NCBI RefSeq assembly: GCF_900141665.1
Contig: NZ_FQYI01000001.1
Span: 310,001-374,000, forward strand
Length of the DNA: 64,000 nucleotides
DNA from: Cruoricaptor ignavus
GTDB taxonomy: Bacteria > Bacteroidota > Bacteroidia > Flavobacteriales > Weeksellaceae
Reading direction: 5' to 3'
The notes under the pieces are model-generated. The model saw nothing but the letters and a program-made list of their open reading frames with translations. It ran no database searches and was not told the origin of the DNA. Below are positions 49,448-57,729 of this stretch, in pieces (within the stretch, counting starts at the first letter, position 1; every line of letters begins with the position of its first letter). Position numbers and translations under genes: made by a program.

Positions 49448-51841
49448 CTAAATATTGCGCCCTCCAAAATTCCTTACGGATGCAGCCCAGGAGGCAAGGG
49501 AGGTAAAAACCACCACCGTGATGGAGCTTGCCGGCATCAGGATGGCCGCCACCAGCGGGGACAGATGCCCGGAGACTGCAAAACTCAGCCCGATGATGTT
49601 GTAGAGGAAGCTTATGCCCACCGTGATTTTCACAATGCGCATTGCATCTTTGGACATCTTCAGGAATTTATCCGCCCACACCAGCGCGCCGCCATGCATA
49701 ATTACATCCGACGACGGCGTAAAGGTGTTGGTGTCTTCCGCAATCGCTATACCCACATCGCTCTGCTTCAGCGCGCCGGCGTCGTTCAGCCCGTCGCCAA
49801 ACATCGCCACCCTATCTCCCTGGTTCTGAATATTCTGAATATAATCCAGCTTATCCTCAGGGCTTTGGTCGAAGGCCATCTTAGAGCCACGGGGCACTAT
49901 ATTTTCAAGGTTCTGCCGCTCGGCCTCGTTATCTCCGCTAAGGATGTGGATTTTGTAATTTTTCAATCTTGAGAAAAGATCTTCCAGCCCCGGGCGGTAT
50001 TCATTTTTAAAGACAAATTTACCAAGGAAAATTCCACCGCGGCTGATGTAGACCGCTGTTTCCAGATGCTCCGCCTGCTGGCCGCTTAGCGACGCGGAGC
50101 CCACCGTGTAGGCGTTCCCGCGCACCTCCGCCGAGTAGCCCTTGCCGGGGATTTCCGCAAAATTTTCTGCCGGGAGGTACGGATCTTCCACTGCCAGATG
50201 CTCGTATAGCGCCTTGGACAATGGGTGCGTGGAATTCTTAAGCAATGATTTTAAATCCTCAAGAGTTTCCTTCGGCAGCTCTTTGCCTGCATACTGGATT
50301 TCCGATTTCTTACTGTGGGTGATGGTCCCCGTCTTGTCGAAAACCAGCGTATCCACCCCGGAGAGTTTTTCTATCGTGTGGGTATCTTTTACATAAAAAC
50401 GGTGCCTGCCGAGGATGCGCATCACATGGCCCAGCGTGAATGGCGCCGCGAGGGCGAGGGCGCACGGGCACGCCACGATGAGGATTGCAGAAACTACCTG
50501 CCACGCCCGGCCGGCATCGATCCTGAACCAATACAGCGCCGCAAGCGCAGTGATGCCGAGAATCACAAAAGTAAAATACTTGCTGATGCGGTTGATCACC
50601 GTATCCAGCCCGGTTTCCTTCTTCCGGAAGGCGTCCTTGTTCCATAGCTGTGTGAGGTAGCTCTGGTCCACATTCTTTACCACCTCCAGCTCCAGCACCG
50701 CGCCCAGCTGCTTGCCGCCGGCATAGATTTTATCCCCGGGATTCTTCGGGACGGCAGCGCTCTCTCCAGTGATGAAACTGTTGTCTATATTTGCCTCGCC
50801 ATTAATGAGCACCGCATCTACGGGGATGATTTCCTGATTCCTTACCAAGATCCTGTCGCCCACCTGCAGATCCGAGAGCAGCACATTCTGCTGTGAGCCA
50901 TTAGCGATTTTCGTAACGGCGATAGGGTAAAAGGATTTGTAATCGCGGTCGTAAGTCAGGGCGCTGTAAGTCCTCTGCTGGAATATTTTGCCTAAAAGCA
51001 TAAAGAAGAGCAGCCCGCAGAGCGTATCGAAATAGCCCGGGCCATAGTCGGCGAGCACTTCGTAGATGCTGCGCAGGTAGAGAACCGCAATGCCGAGAGA
51101 TATAGGCACATCGATGTTTACCACCTTATTTTTCAAGCCATACCAGGCGGATTTAAAATAGCCCGAAGCGCTGTAAAACACCACCGGCGTGGCCAGCAGG
51201 AAGCCCGCCAGGCGGAAGAGATTTTTGTAGCGGCTGATCCAGAACTCCCCGTCCTGCACATATTCCGGGATGCTGAAGAACATCGCATTGCCGAAGGCGA
51301 AGGCAGCCACGCCGAATTTTATGATCAGGCTGCGGTCTATTTTCTCCGGTTTTTTCTCGGAGGATTCCAGCGAGATCGCAGGCTTGTAGCCGAGGCTTGC
51401 GAGGTATTTTGCCACATCGCTCAGGTTCATTTTCTCCTGATTGAAGGAAACCTGCAAGGTTTTTTTTGTAAAATTTACCTGGGTAAACTTAATATCCGGA
51501 TGGATGCTCGGCAGGCTTTCCAGCAGCCAGATGCAGGATGTGCAGTGGATTACGGGGATTTTGAAGGTCACTATCGCCGTGCCGCCGTCTGAGAAGTCGA
51601 TAAGCTTTTCGAAAACTTCCGGGGTATCCAGGTAATCAAATTGGGAGAGGTTGGTATCCGGGCGCACCCCGGAGTGCCTGTTCAGCGAGTAAAAATTCTC
51701 AAGATTGTTCAGGTTTAGAATTTCGTATACCGATTTGCAGCCCTGGCAGCAAAATGTTTTCTCATCGAAAAGTATCCGCTCTCGGCCTATTTCCAAACCA
51801 CAATGGTAGCATTTTTCCTCTGCAACTGTTCGGGATTCCAC
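49448..51841 (-). CDS. ccoI: Copper-translocating P-type ATPase CcoI
   Basis: A 797-residue protein starting at GTG. An N-terminal Cys block (CYHCGLEIGRE and FCCQGCKSVYEIL) precedes a heavy-metal domain with CTSC. The P1B ATPase core shows CPCALALA in the membrane, DKTGTITH (the phosphorylated Asp) and MFGDGLNDAGALKQSDVGIA. CcoI moves copper for cbb3 oxidase assembly. A -7 box ends 4 nt before the GTG. It diverges from the Crp/Fnr gene 75 bases away. Confidence 0.94.
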   Translation of the reverse strand: MESRTVAEEKCYHCGLEIGRERILFDEKTFCCQGCKSVYEILNLNNLENFYSLNRHSGVRPDTNLSQFDYLDTPEVFEKLIDFSDGGTAIVTFKIPVIHCTSCIWLLESLPSIHPDIKFTQVNFTKKTLQVSFNQEKMNLSDVAKYLASLGYKPAISLESSEKKPEKIDRSLIIKFGVAAFAFGNAMFFSIPEYVQDGEFWISRYKNLFRLAGFLLATPVVFYSASGYFKSAWYGLKNKVVNIDVPISLGIAVLYLRSIYEVLADYGPGYFDTLCGLLFFMLLGKIFQQRTYSALTYDRDYKSFYPIAVTKIANGSQQNVLLSDLQVGDRILVRNQEIIPVDAVLINGEANIDNSFITGESAAVPKNPGDKIYAGGKQLGAVLELEVVKNVDQSYLTQLWNKDAFRKKETGLDTVINRISKYFTFVILGITALAALYWFRIDAGRAWQVVSAILIVACPCALALAAPFTLGHVMRILGRHRFYVKDTHTIEKLSGVDTLVFDKTGTITHSKKSEIQYAGKELPKETLEDLKSLLKNSTHPLSKALYEHLAVEDPYLPAENFAEIPGKGYSAEVRGNAYTVGSASLSGQQAEHLETAVYISRGGIFLGKFVFKNEYRPGLEDLFSRLKNYKIHILSGDNEAERQNLENIVPRGSKMAFDQSPEDKLDYIQNIQNQGDRVAMFGDGLNDAGALKQSDVGIAIAEDTNTFTPSSDVIMHGGALVWADKFLKMSKDAMRIVKITVGISFLYNIIGLSFAVSGHLSPLVAAILMPASSITVVVFTSLASWAASVRNFGGRNI

Positions 51842-51845
51842 GCTG

Positions 51846-51853
51846 CAAAATTA
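51846..51853 (-). promoter_or_regulatory. -7 box of ccoI
   Basis: TAATTTTG on the minus strand, 4 nt before the GTG start of ccoI; a leaderless transcript is likely. Confidence 0.5.
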
Positions 51854-51884
51854 GCCTAAATTTGAATGAGTTTAAAAATTTGGC

Positions 51885-51892
51885 TACATTTG
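51885..51892 (+). promoter_or_regulatory. -7 box of the Crp/Fnr regulator gene
   Basis: TACATTTG, 24 nt before the ATG at 51917. It overlaps by two bases the CRP-like palindrome that follows. Confidence 0.6.
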
Positions 51893-51906
51893 TGACAATT
51901 ATCATC
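51891..51906. promoter_or_regulatory. CRP/FNR-like palindrome over the regulator's promoter
   Basis: TGTGA-N6-TCATC matches the CRP consensus TGTGA-N6-TCACA in eight of ten positions. It covers the predicted transcript start, where a bound protein would repress. Autoregulation is inferred. Confidence 0.45.
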
Positions 51907-51916
51907 TAAAACCGAG

Positions 51917-52627
51917 ATGTCACTCCAGCAACAGCAAACTATAGAAAAAAACCTGCGCGAAGCCTTCGATTTTGAGCGCCTGCGCACCAGCCTTGATCAG
52001 GAAACCTACGACCTTGCCAGCAATTCTCTTAAAGAAAAAACCTATAAAAAAGGCGAGTGTATCTTCGACGACGGGGAGTTTCCGAAAGGCGTTTACTTCA
52101 TCACCAAAGGGACTATAAAGCTCTCTAAATCAGGGACTTTCGGGAAAGACCAGATTCTCAGGTTCATAAAGGAAGGCGATCTGGTAGGCTACCGCTCCAT
52201 CCTCAGCGGGGAGGATTTCCAGGCGCGGGCCGAGGCGATGAATGATGTTTCCGCGACCTTCGTTCCCGCTGCCGTGTTTCTGAAATTACTGGAGGAAGAT
52301 CCAAAAATCTCCTACGCAATGCTTCAGAAAATCGCTTACGAACTGGGAGAATCTTCCAAAACCATTACCTTCCTCGCTCAGAAAACGGTACGAGAAAGAC
52401 TCGCTGAGGTGCTGCTGCTTCTGGAGCACAAACTTGGGGCTGACCAGGAGGGCTACATAAAAATCTCACTAACAAGGGAGGAAATCGCCAACCTGGTGGG
52501 CACCGCCACGGAGAGCGCCATCCGCCTCATTTCTGAATTTAAATCCGATAAACTGATCCAGACCGACGGCAGAAAAATAAAAATCATCAACCACGAGAAG
52601 CTCAGAAAGCTGGCGCATGTTCAGTAG
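51917..52627 (+). CDS. Crp/Fnr family transcriptional regulator
   Basis: A 236-residue protein. The cyclic-nucleotide-like sensory domain (about residues 20-150) includes FDDGEFPKGVYFITKGTIKL and GDLVGYRSILSGEDF. The DNA-binding domain has LTREEIANLVGTATESAIRL. It lacks the N-terminal cysteine cluster of FNR, so it probably does not carry an iron-sulfur centre; its signal is unknown. It diverges from ccoI and the oxidase genes, which it may control. Confidence 0.9.
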   Translation: MSLQQQQTIEKNLREAFDFERLRTSLDQETYDLASNSLKEKTYKKGECIFDDGEFPKGVYFITKGTIKLSKSGTFGKDQILRFIKEGDLVGYRSILSGEDFQARAEAMNDVSATFVPAAVFLKLLEEDPKISYAMLQKIAYELGESSKTITFLAQKTVRERLAEVLLLLEHKLGADQEGYIKISLTREEIANLVGTATESAIRLISEFKSDKLIQTDGRKIKIINHEKLRKLAHVQ

Positions 52628-52664
52628 GCATTTATTTTAATCTTAATTTTTCCATTCACGAAAA

Positions 52665-53480
52665 ATGTCCGTACACTCCGAAATAAAAAAAATCACTACT
52701 GAAACCTTCCGGGAAATGAAACGGCGCGGCGAGAAGATCTCCATGCTTACCGCCTACGATTTTACCACCGCCAAAATCCTGGATGCAGGCGGCATCGACA
52801 CTATACTCGTGGGCGATTCTGCCGCCAATGTGATGGCAGGTTTTGAGACTACGCTGCCTATCACCCTAGACCAGATGATCTACCACACGCAGTGCGTAGT
52901 CCGCGGCACAAAACGGGCACTCGTAGTAGCGGACCTTCCATTCGGCACCTATCAGGGAAGCCCTGAAAAGGCCCTGGAATCCGCCGTAAGGATGATGAAG
53001 GAAGGCGGTGCGCAGGCGCTGAAACTGGAAGGCGGGAGCGAGATTTCGGAATCACTGGAAAGAATCCTAAAAGCAGGGATCCCGGTGGTAGGGCATCTTG
53101 GGCTTACGCCTCAGTCGGTACATCAGTTTGGCGGGTACGGGCTGCGCGCAAAAGATGAGGCAGAGGCGGAGAAGCTGCTGCGCGATGCGAAATTGCATGA
53201 GAGCCTCGGTTGCTTTGCCATTGTTTTGGAAAAAATACCTGCAGAACTTGCGCGGAAGGTGAGCGAAAGCCTAAGCATTCCTACAATCGGCATCGGGGCA
53301 GGCGCAGGTTGCGATGGGCAAGTGCTGGTTTTTCAGGATTTTGTTGGGATGAATAAGGGCTTCAAACCGAAATTCCTGCGACAGTACCTGAATCTTTTTG
53401 ATGAAGTCAGCGCGGCAGTGTCCAGATTTGACGGGGATGTGAAAAGCGGTAATTTCCCGAACGAAAAAGAGAGTTACTGA
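52665..53480 (+). CDS. panB: Ketopantoate hydroxymethyltransferase
   Basis: A 271-residue enzyme that makes ketopantoate from 2-oxoisovalerate and methylene-THF, the first step of pantothenate (CoA) synthesis. Signatures are ISMLTAYDFTTAKILDAGGI (about residues 25-44), ILVGDSAANVMAGFETTLPI and VVGHLGLTPQSVHQFGGY. Metal-binding Asp and catalytic Glu are in VGDSA and GIGAGAGCDGQ. It lies 37 bases after the regulator gene. Confidence 0.95.
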   Translation: MSVHSEIKKITTETFREMKRRGEKISMLTAYDFTTAKILDAGGIDTILVGDSAANVMAGFETTLPITLDQMIYHTQCVVRGTKRALVVADLPFGTYQGSPEKALESAVRMMKEGGAQALKLEGGSEISESLERILKAGIPVVGHLGLTPQSVHQFGGYGLRAKDEAEAEKLLRDAKLHESLGCFAIVLEKIPAELARKVSESLSIPTIGIGAGAGCDGQVLVFQDFVGMNKGFKPKFLRQYLNLFDEVSAAVSRFDGDVKSGNFPNEKESY

Positions 53481-53492
53481 TCAGTTTTTCTA

Positions 53493-54179
53493 ATGCAGGA
53501 ACAGATTATCTACGAAGACAACCACCTCCTCATCATCAACAAAAAGGCCGGGCAGCTGGTGCAGGGCGATAAAACCGGTGATGAATCTCTGCTGGATTTG
53601 CTGAAAAACCACATTAAAATCCGCGATGAAAAACCCGGCAATGTTTTCCTGGGGCTGGTGCACCGCATCGACAGGCCTACCTCGGGGCTCGTGATTTTTG
53701 CCAAAACATCAAAGGCGCTTTCGCGGCTGACACAGATGGTAAAAAACCGTGAAATCCGGAAAATTTACTGGGCACTCGTGGGCAAAGAGCCGATGCCGCA
53801 GCAGCAGCGGCTGGTACACTACCTGAAGAAAAATGAGAAAAACAATAAAGCAATTGTTTTCCCATACGCTACCGAAGGCGCGAAGGAAGCCATCCTCACT
53901 TACAGAATTCTGAAAACGCTTGATAATTACCGGCTTCTGGAAATCGATCTGGAAACCGGAAGGCACCACCAGATTCGTGCGCAGCTTTCGCAGATTGGCA
54001 TCCCGATAAAAGGCGATTTAAAATACGGCGCACCACGCTCCAATCCGGATGGGGGTATTTCTCTCCTTGCCAGGAAGCTGTCATTCGTACACCCTGTCTC
54101 GAAGGAGAGTATAGAAGTCACTGCCCCTGTTCCGCAGAATGATGCGGCATGGAGAGTTGCCGAGCATTCAGAGGAATAA
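53493..54179 (+). CDS. RluA family pseudouridine synthase
   Basis: A 228-residue enzyme that isomerises uridine to pseudouridine in rRNA or tRNA. The catalytic motif is GLVHRIDRPTSGLVIFAKT (Asp at about residue 56), with TGRHHQIRAQLSQIGIPIKG near the C-terminus. There is no N-terminal S4 domain. The target nucleotide is not clear from sequence. It lies 12 bases after panB and ends before a terminator shared with aconitase. Confidence 0.9.
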   Translation: MQEQIIYEDNHLLIINKKAGQLVQGDKTGDESLLDLLKNHIKIRDEKPGNVFLGLVHRIDRPTSGLVIFAKTSKALSRLTQMVKNREIRKIYWALVGKEPMPQQQRLVHYLKKNEKNNKAIVFPYATEGAKEAILTYRILKTLDNYRLLEIDLETGRHHQIRAQLSQIGIPIKGDLKYGAPRSNPDGGISLLARKLSFVHPVSKESIEVTAPVPQNDAAWRVAEHSEE

Positions 54180-54212
54180 AAACATCCCGACAGAATTTCC
54201 ACCGGGATTTTC
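54180..54212. terminator. Terminator between converging rluA-type gene and aconitase
   Basis: Stem ATCCCG/CGGGAT (54184-54189, 54203-54208) with A-rich sequence before and T-rich sequence after, so it can serve both directions. Confidence 0.7.
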
Positions 54213-54230
54213 AATTTTTACCAATCGAAA

Positions 54231-56510
54231 TTATGCCAGGTTTCTCTTCGCTTCTTCAGCGATAAGGTTCAAGGCAGAGCCTGCACGGAACCAGCCTACC
54301 TGCTGTTCGTTGTAGGTATGGTTGGCAATCACGGTATCTTTTGTGCCATCGCTGTGGATGAATTCCAAAGTCAGCGGCTTACCAGGTGCGAACTGATTCA
54401 GGTCAAGGAAGTTCACGGTATCATCTTCCTGAATTTTATCGTAGTCGTCCTTATTGTCAAAAGTCAGCGCCAGCATACCCTGCTTTTTCAAGTTCGTTTC
54501 GTGGATTCTCGCAAAAGATTTTACCAGAACAGCCTTCACGCCAAGGTGTCTCGGCTCCATCGCAGCGTGCTCCCTGGAAGAGCCTTCGCCGTAGTTCTCG
54601 TCGCCCACAACGATGGACGGAACGCCGTTTGCCTTGTATTCCCGCTGAACCGCAGGCACTTCGCCGTACTCACCAGTCAGCTGGTTTTTCACTTTATTGG
54701 TTTCCATATTGTAGGCATTCACCGCGCCAATCAGCATATTGTTGGAAATATTATCCAGATGCCCGCGGTATTTCAGCCAAGGCCCAGCCATCGAAATATG
54801 GTCTGTAGTACATTTCCCGAAAGCTTTAATCAGAACTTTCGCACCGGTAATGTTCTGCCCGTCCCAAGGTTGGAAAGGCTCCAGCAACTGAAGGCGGTCA
54901 GAATTCGGATCTACAATTACCTGAACATTCGAGCCATCTTCAGAAGGCGCCTGATAGCCGTTGTCATCCACATCGAAACCTTTCTCAGGAAGTTCGTAGC
55001 CGCTCGGCTCGTTTAGTTTCACCTGCTCTCCGGCTTCGTTCGTCAGCGTATCAGTTATCGGGTTAAAATCCAGCCTTCCGGATATTGCCACGGCAGCCAC
55101 CATTTCTGGCGATGCTACGAAAGCGTGCGTGTTTGGGTTGCCGTCCGCCCTTTTCGCGAAGTTTCTGTTAAAAGAATGGATGATGGAGTTCTTTTCGCCT
55201 TTCTCCGCACCTTCCCTGTCCCATTGCCCGATGCACGGACCGCAGGCGTTGGTGAAGATTCTCGCGTTTTCAAATTTGCGGAATGAATTGAGGAAGCCAT
55301 CTCTTTCTGCGGTGAATTTCACCTGCTCAGAACCAGGGTTGATGCCCAGTATTGCTTTAGGCTTCACGCCTTTTGCCACGGCATCTTCCACGATGGAAGC
55401 TGCGCGGGAAAGGTCTTCGTAAGATGAGTTTGTGCAGGAACCAATCAGCGCCCACTCCACATCCAGTGGCCAATCGTTCGCTTCCGCCTTCTCGCGGAAT
55501 TCTGCAACTGGCGTAGCCAGATCCGGTGTGAACGGCCCGTTCAGGTGCGGTGTCAATTCATCCAGATTAATTTCAATTAATTGGTCAAAGTATTGCTCCG
55601 GATTTTCGTAAACCTCAGGGTCACCAGTCAGGTGCTCCGCAATTTGATCGGCAGCATCCACCACATCCTGTCTGCCCGTGGCAGCAAGGTAGCGGCGCAT
55701 CGCATCATCGTAGCCAAAGGTGGAAGTTGTAGCCCCAATTTCCGCACCCATATTACAGATGGTGCCTTTTCCGGTGGCAGAAAGGGATTTTGCACCCTCG
55801 CCAAAATATTCCACGATGCAGCCGGTACCACCTTTTACGGTAAGGATTCCCGAAACTTTCAGGATGACATCCTTTGCTGAGGTCCAGCCATTCATTCTGC
55901 CGGTAAGTTTCACGCCGATAAGTTTCGGCATCTTCAGTTCCCACGGCATTCCGGCCATTACATCCACCGCATCAGCACCACCTACACCTATGGCCACCAT
56001 TCCTAAGCCGCCGGCATTTACCGTGTGAGAATCGGTGCCTATCATCATACCGCCAGGGAATGCATAATTTTCTAAGACCACCTGATGAATGATCCCTGCA
56101 CCTGGCTTCCAGAAGCCGATGCCGTATTTATCGCATACGGAGCTAAGGAAATTGAAAACCTCCGAGTTTTTGTTGATGCCTTCCTGCAAATCCTGCTCTG
56201 CACCTACCCTTGCCTGGATTAGGTGATCGGCGTGCGCTGTGGAAGGTACGGCTACCTTTTTTCGGCCAGCCTGCATAAACTGCAGTAGCGCCATTTGTGC
56301 TGTGGCATCCTGCATTGCTACGCGGTCCGGCGCGAAATCCACATAAGAATTTCCACGCTCGAAAGTTTCCGTAGCCTCGCCCTGCCAAAGGTGGGTGTAA
56401 AGGATCTTCTCAGCAAGCGTAAGCGGGCGGTTCACAACCTTGCGGGCTGCCTCTATCCTTGCCGGATACCGCTCGTACACCTTCTTAATCATATCAATAT
56501 CGAAAGTCAT
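54231..56510 (-). CDS. acn: Aconitate hydratase, mitochondrial-type
   Basis: A 759-residue TCA-cycle enzyme converting citrate to isocitrate. The [4Fe-4S] cysteines lie in [18 protein letters not shown] and [32 protein letters not shown] and the swivel-domain [17 protein letters not shown] are typical. Length fits the mitochondrial-type aconitases (about 755-780 residues) rather than the 890-residue AcnA. A -7 box 37 nt upstream drives it. Confidence 0.96.
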   Translation of the reverse strand: MTFDIDMIKKVYERYPARIEAARKVVNRPLTLAEKILYTHLWQGEATETFERGNSYVDFAPDRVAMQDATAQMALLQFMQAGRKKVAVPSTAHADHLIQARVGAEQDLQEGINKNSEVFNFLSSVCDKYGIGFWKPGAGIIHQVVLENYAFPGGMMIGTDSHTVNAGGLGMVAIGVGGADAVDVMAGMPWELKMPKLIGVKLTGRMNGWTSAKDVILKVSGILTVKGGTGCIVEYFGEGAKSLSATGKGTICNMGAEIGATTSTFGYDDAMRRYLAATGRQDVVDAADQIAEHLTGDPEVYENPEQYFDQLIEINLDELTPHLNGPFTPDLATPVAEFREKAEANDWPLDVEWALIGSCTNSSYEDLSRAASIVEDAVAKGVKPKAILGINPGSEQVKFTAERDGFLNSFRKFENARIFTNACGPCIGQWDREGAEKGEKNSIIHSFNRNFAKRADGNPNTHAFVASPEMVAAVAISGRLDFNPITDTLTNEAGEQVKLNEPSGYELPEKGFDVDDNGYQAPSEDGSNVQVIVDPNSDRLQLLEPFQPWDGQNITGAKVLIKAFGKCTTDHISMAGPWLKYRGHLDNISNNMLIGAVNAYNMETNKVKNQLTGEYGEVPAVQREYKANGVPSIVVGDENYGEGSSREHAAMEPRHLGVKAVLVKSFARIHETNLKKQGMLALTFDNKDDYDKIQEDDTVNFLDLNQFAPGKPLTLEFIHSDGTKDTVIANHTYNEQQVGWFRAGSALNLIAEEAKRNLA

Positions 56511-56546
56511 AGTAATGATGTTTTTTTATTTACCAAAAATTATCAA

Positions 56547-56554
56547 CAAATATA
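56547..56554 (-). promoter_or_regulatory. -7 box of aconitase
   Basis: TATATTTG on the minus strand, a full TAnnTTTG match; a leader of about 30 nt follows. Confidence 0.6.
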
Positions 56555-56657
56555 CAAAATATGAACTTTCTCATTCAAAAATTATTACATTTAGATTCTT
56601 TATAAATAATGCCTGCCTTAAAGATAGGCACGCCAAAAAAAGCTGTGGAAGATTTCC

Positions 56658-56665
56658 TAAATTTG
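56658..56665 (+). promoter_or_regulatory. -7 box of the WG-repeat gene
   Basis: TAAATTTG, 8 nt before the ATG at 56674. It rules out the longer frame that opens further upstream. Confidence 0.55.
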
Positions 56666-56673
56666 CCTCTATA

Positions 56674-57453
56674 ATGAAGCGCTTAATCTTTTTCTTGAGT
56701 TTTACCGCCTCCATCTCGCTGAATGCTCAGGCGAAAAAACCCTCTGCCGCGAGTGCTCGGAGCAAAACCTCTGCAGCGAAAACTTCTGCAAAACAGGGAA
56801 TGCCCACCGCTAAATCCCAGGATTTAGCAAAAATAAACGACAGCGTGCCGGCCCTGCTTCCTTTTAAAGAAAACGGGAAGATGGGCTTTAAAAACCAGTC
56901 GGGGAAAATCATTATCCCAAATACCTACTCCAATGTGGGTTTTTTCTATGAAGACTGCACCCTGCTGCACTCCCCGAGGGAGCAGGCAAGGAAGTACGGC
57001 AGCGGCGAGTATGCCTCCGTGCGGGATGCGGCAGGGGACTACCGCATCGACAAGAATGGAAAAAAAGTTTATAAATTTAAAGACGAAGACCTCGGCAAAT
57101 GCCCGGCGGAATTTAAAAAACAAAAGTACCACGCTTATGTAAAAGCGGGGTTCTACGGGCTGATAGAAGACGAAATTTTCAAGGATGAGAGCGACTACCG
57201 GCAGTACAGCATCTACCCACAATTCCAATACCTGCATGTGCTGGAAGGCGATGATCTTGAGAACCCGATGATCATAGCCGCGTACAAGGACCGCTTCGGC
57301 GTGATAGATAAACACGGCAAAATCATAATCCCGTTTGAGTATGAGGACATTAAGCGGAACTACAGCTGGAAAATCGCGCGGCTATTCGAGGTGACGAAGG
57401 ATAATAAAAACTACTTTTTCGTGGACGCCAGCAACCGCATCTTGGGAAAGTGA
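56674..57453 (+). CDS. Secreted WG-repeat-like protein
   Basis: 259 residues with a signal peptide (LIFFLSFTASISLNAQ). An Ala/Ser/Lys-rich stretch follows. Two or three repeats of the type GKMGFKNQSGKIIIPNTYSN and DRFGVIDKHGKIIIPFEYED resemble WG/KWG repeats, which form beta-structures of unknown role in Bacteroidetes envelope proteins. The start follows a -7 box by 8 nt. Function unknown. Confidence 0.75.
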   Translation: MKRLIFFLSFTASISLNAQAKKPSAASARSKTSAAKTSAKQGMPTAKSQDLAKINDSVPALLPFKENGKMGFKNQSGKIIIPNTYSNVGFFYEDCTLLHSPREQARKYGSGEYASVRDAAGDYRIDKNGKKVYKFKDEDLGKCPAEFKKQKYHAYVKAGFYGLIEDEIFKDESDYRQYSIYPQFQYLHVLEGDDLENPMIIAAYKDRFGVIDKHGKIIIPFEYEDIKRNYSWKIARLFEVTKDNKNYFFVDASNRILGK

Positions 57454-57495
57454 TTTTCTTTCAACGATTTTAATACTTTTTTAACAAATATTTTC

Positions 57496-57503
57496 TAAAT
57501 TTG
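57496..57503 (+). promoter_or_regulatory. -7 box of the TPP-controlled TonB receptor
   Basis: TAAATTTG, placing the transcript start at about 57509, directly before the TPP aptamer. Confidence 0.6.
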
Positions 57504-57511
57504 CCGCTGAA

Positions 57512-57588
57512 TAAAGGGGTGCTGCAAAGGCGGCTGAGATTACACCCATAGAACCTGGAACGGGTAATGCCGTTTAGGGAAATCGGTT
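57512..57588 (+). ncRNA. TPP (thiamine pyrophosphate) riboswitch
   Basis: The classic THI box: GGGGTGC, then CTGAGA (57534-57539), ACACCC, GAACCTG, and GGGTAATGCCG, closing with TTAGGGA. Every conserved element of the TPP aptamer is present. It should switch off the TonB receptor when thiamine pyrophosphate is plentiful. Confidence 0.96.
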
Positions 57589-57619
57589 GAATGTAGCATT
57601 TTACTGATTTAACATATAA

Positions 57620-57655
57620 CAATTTTCGGGCGGGATTTCTTGCCTGGAAAAATTG
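57620..57655 (+). promoter_or_regulatory. Hairpin after the TPP aptamer, possible expression platform
   Basis: CAATTTTC and GAAAAATTG pair, with an inner GGGC/GCCT helix. No strong T run follows, so control of translation or a weak terminator is possible. Inference from pairing only. Confidence 0.5.
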
Positions 57656-57729
57656 GTAAACCGTTATATTTTTTCAAAACGCTGCACTGCGAAGCTCCTT
57701 TTATTCAATAATTTTAAAAAATTTATAGA

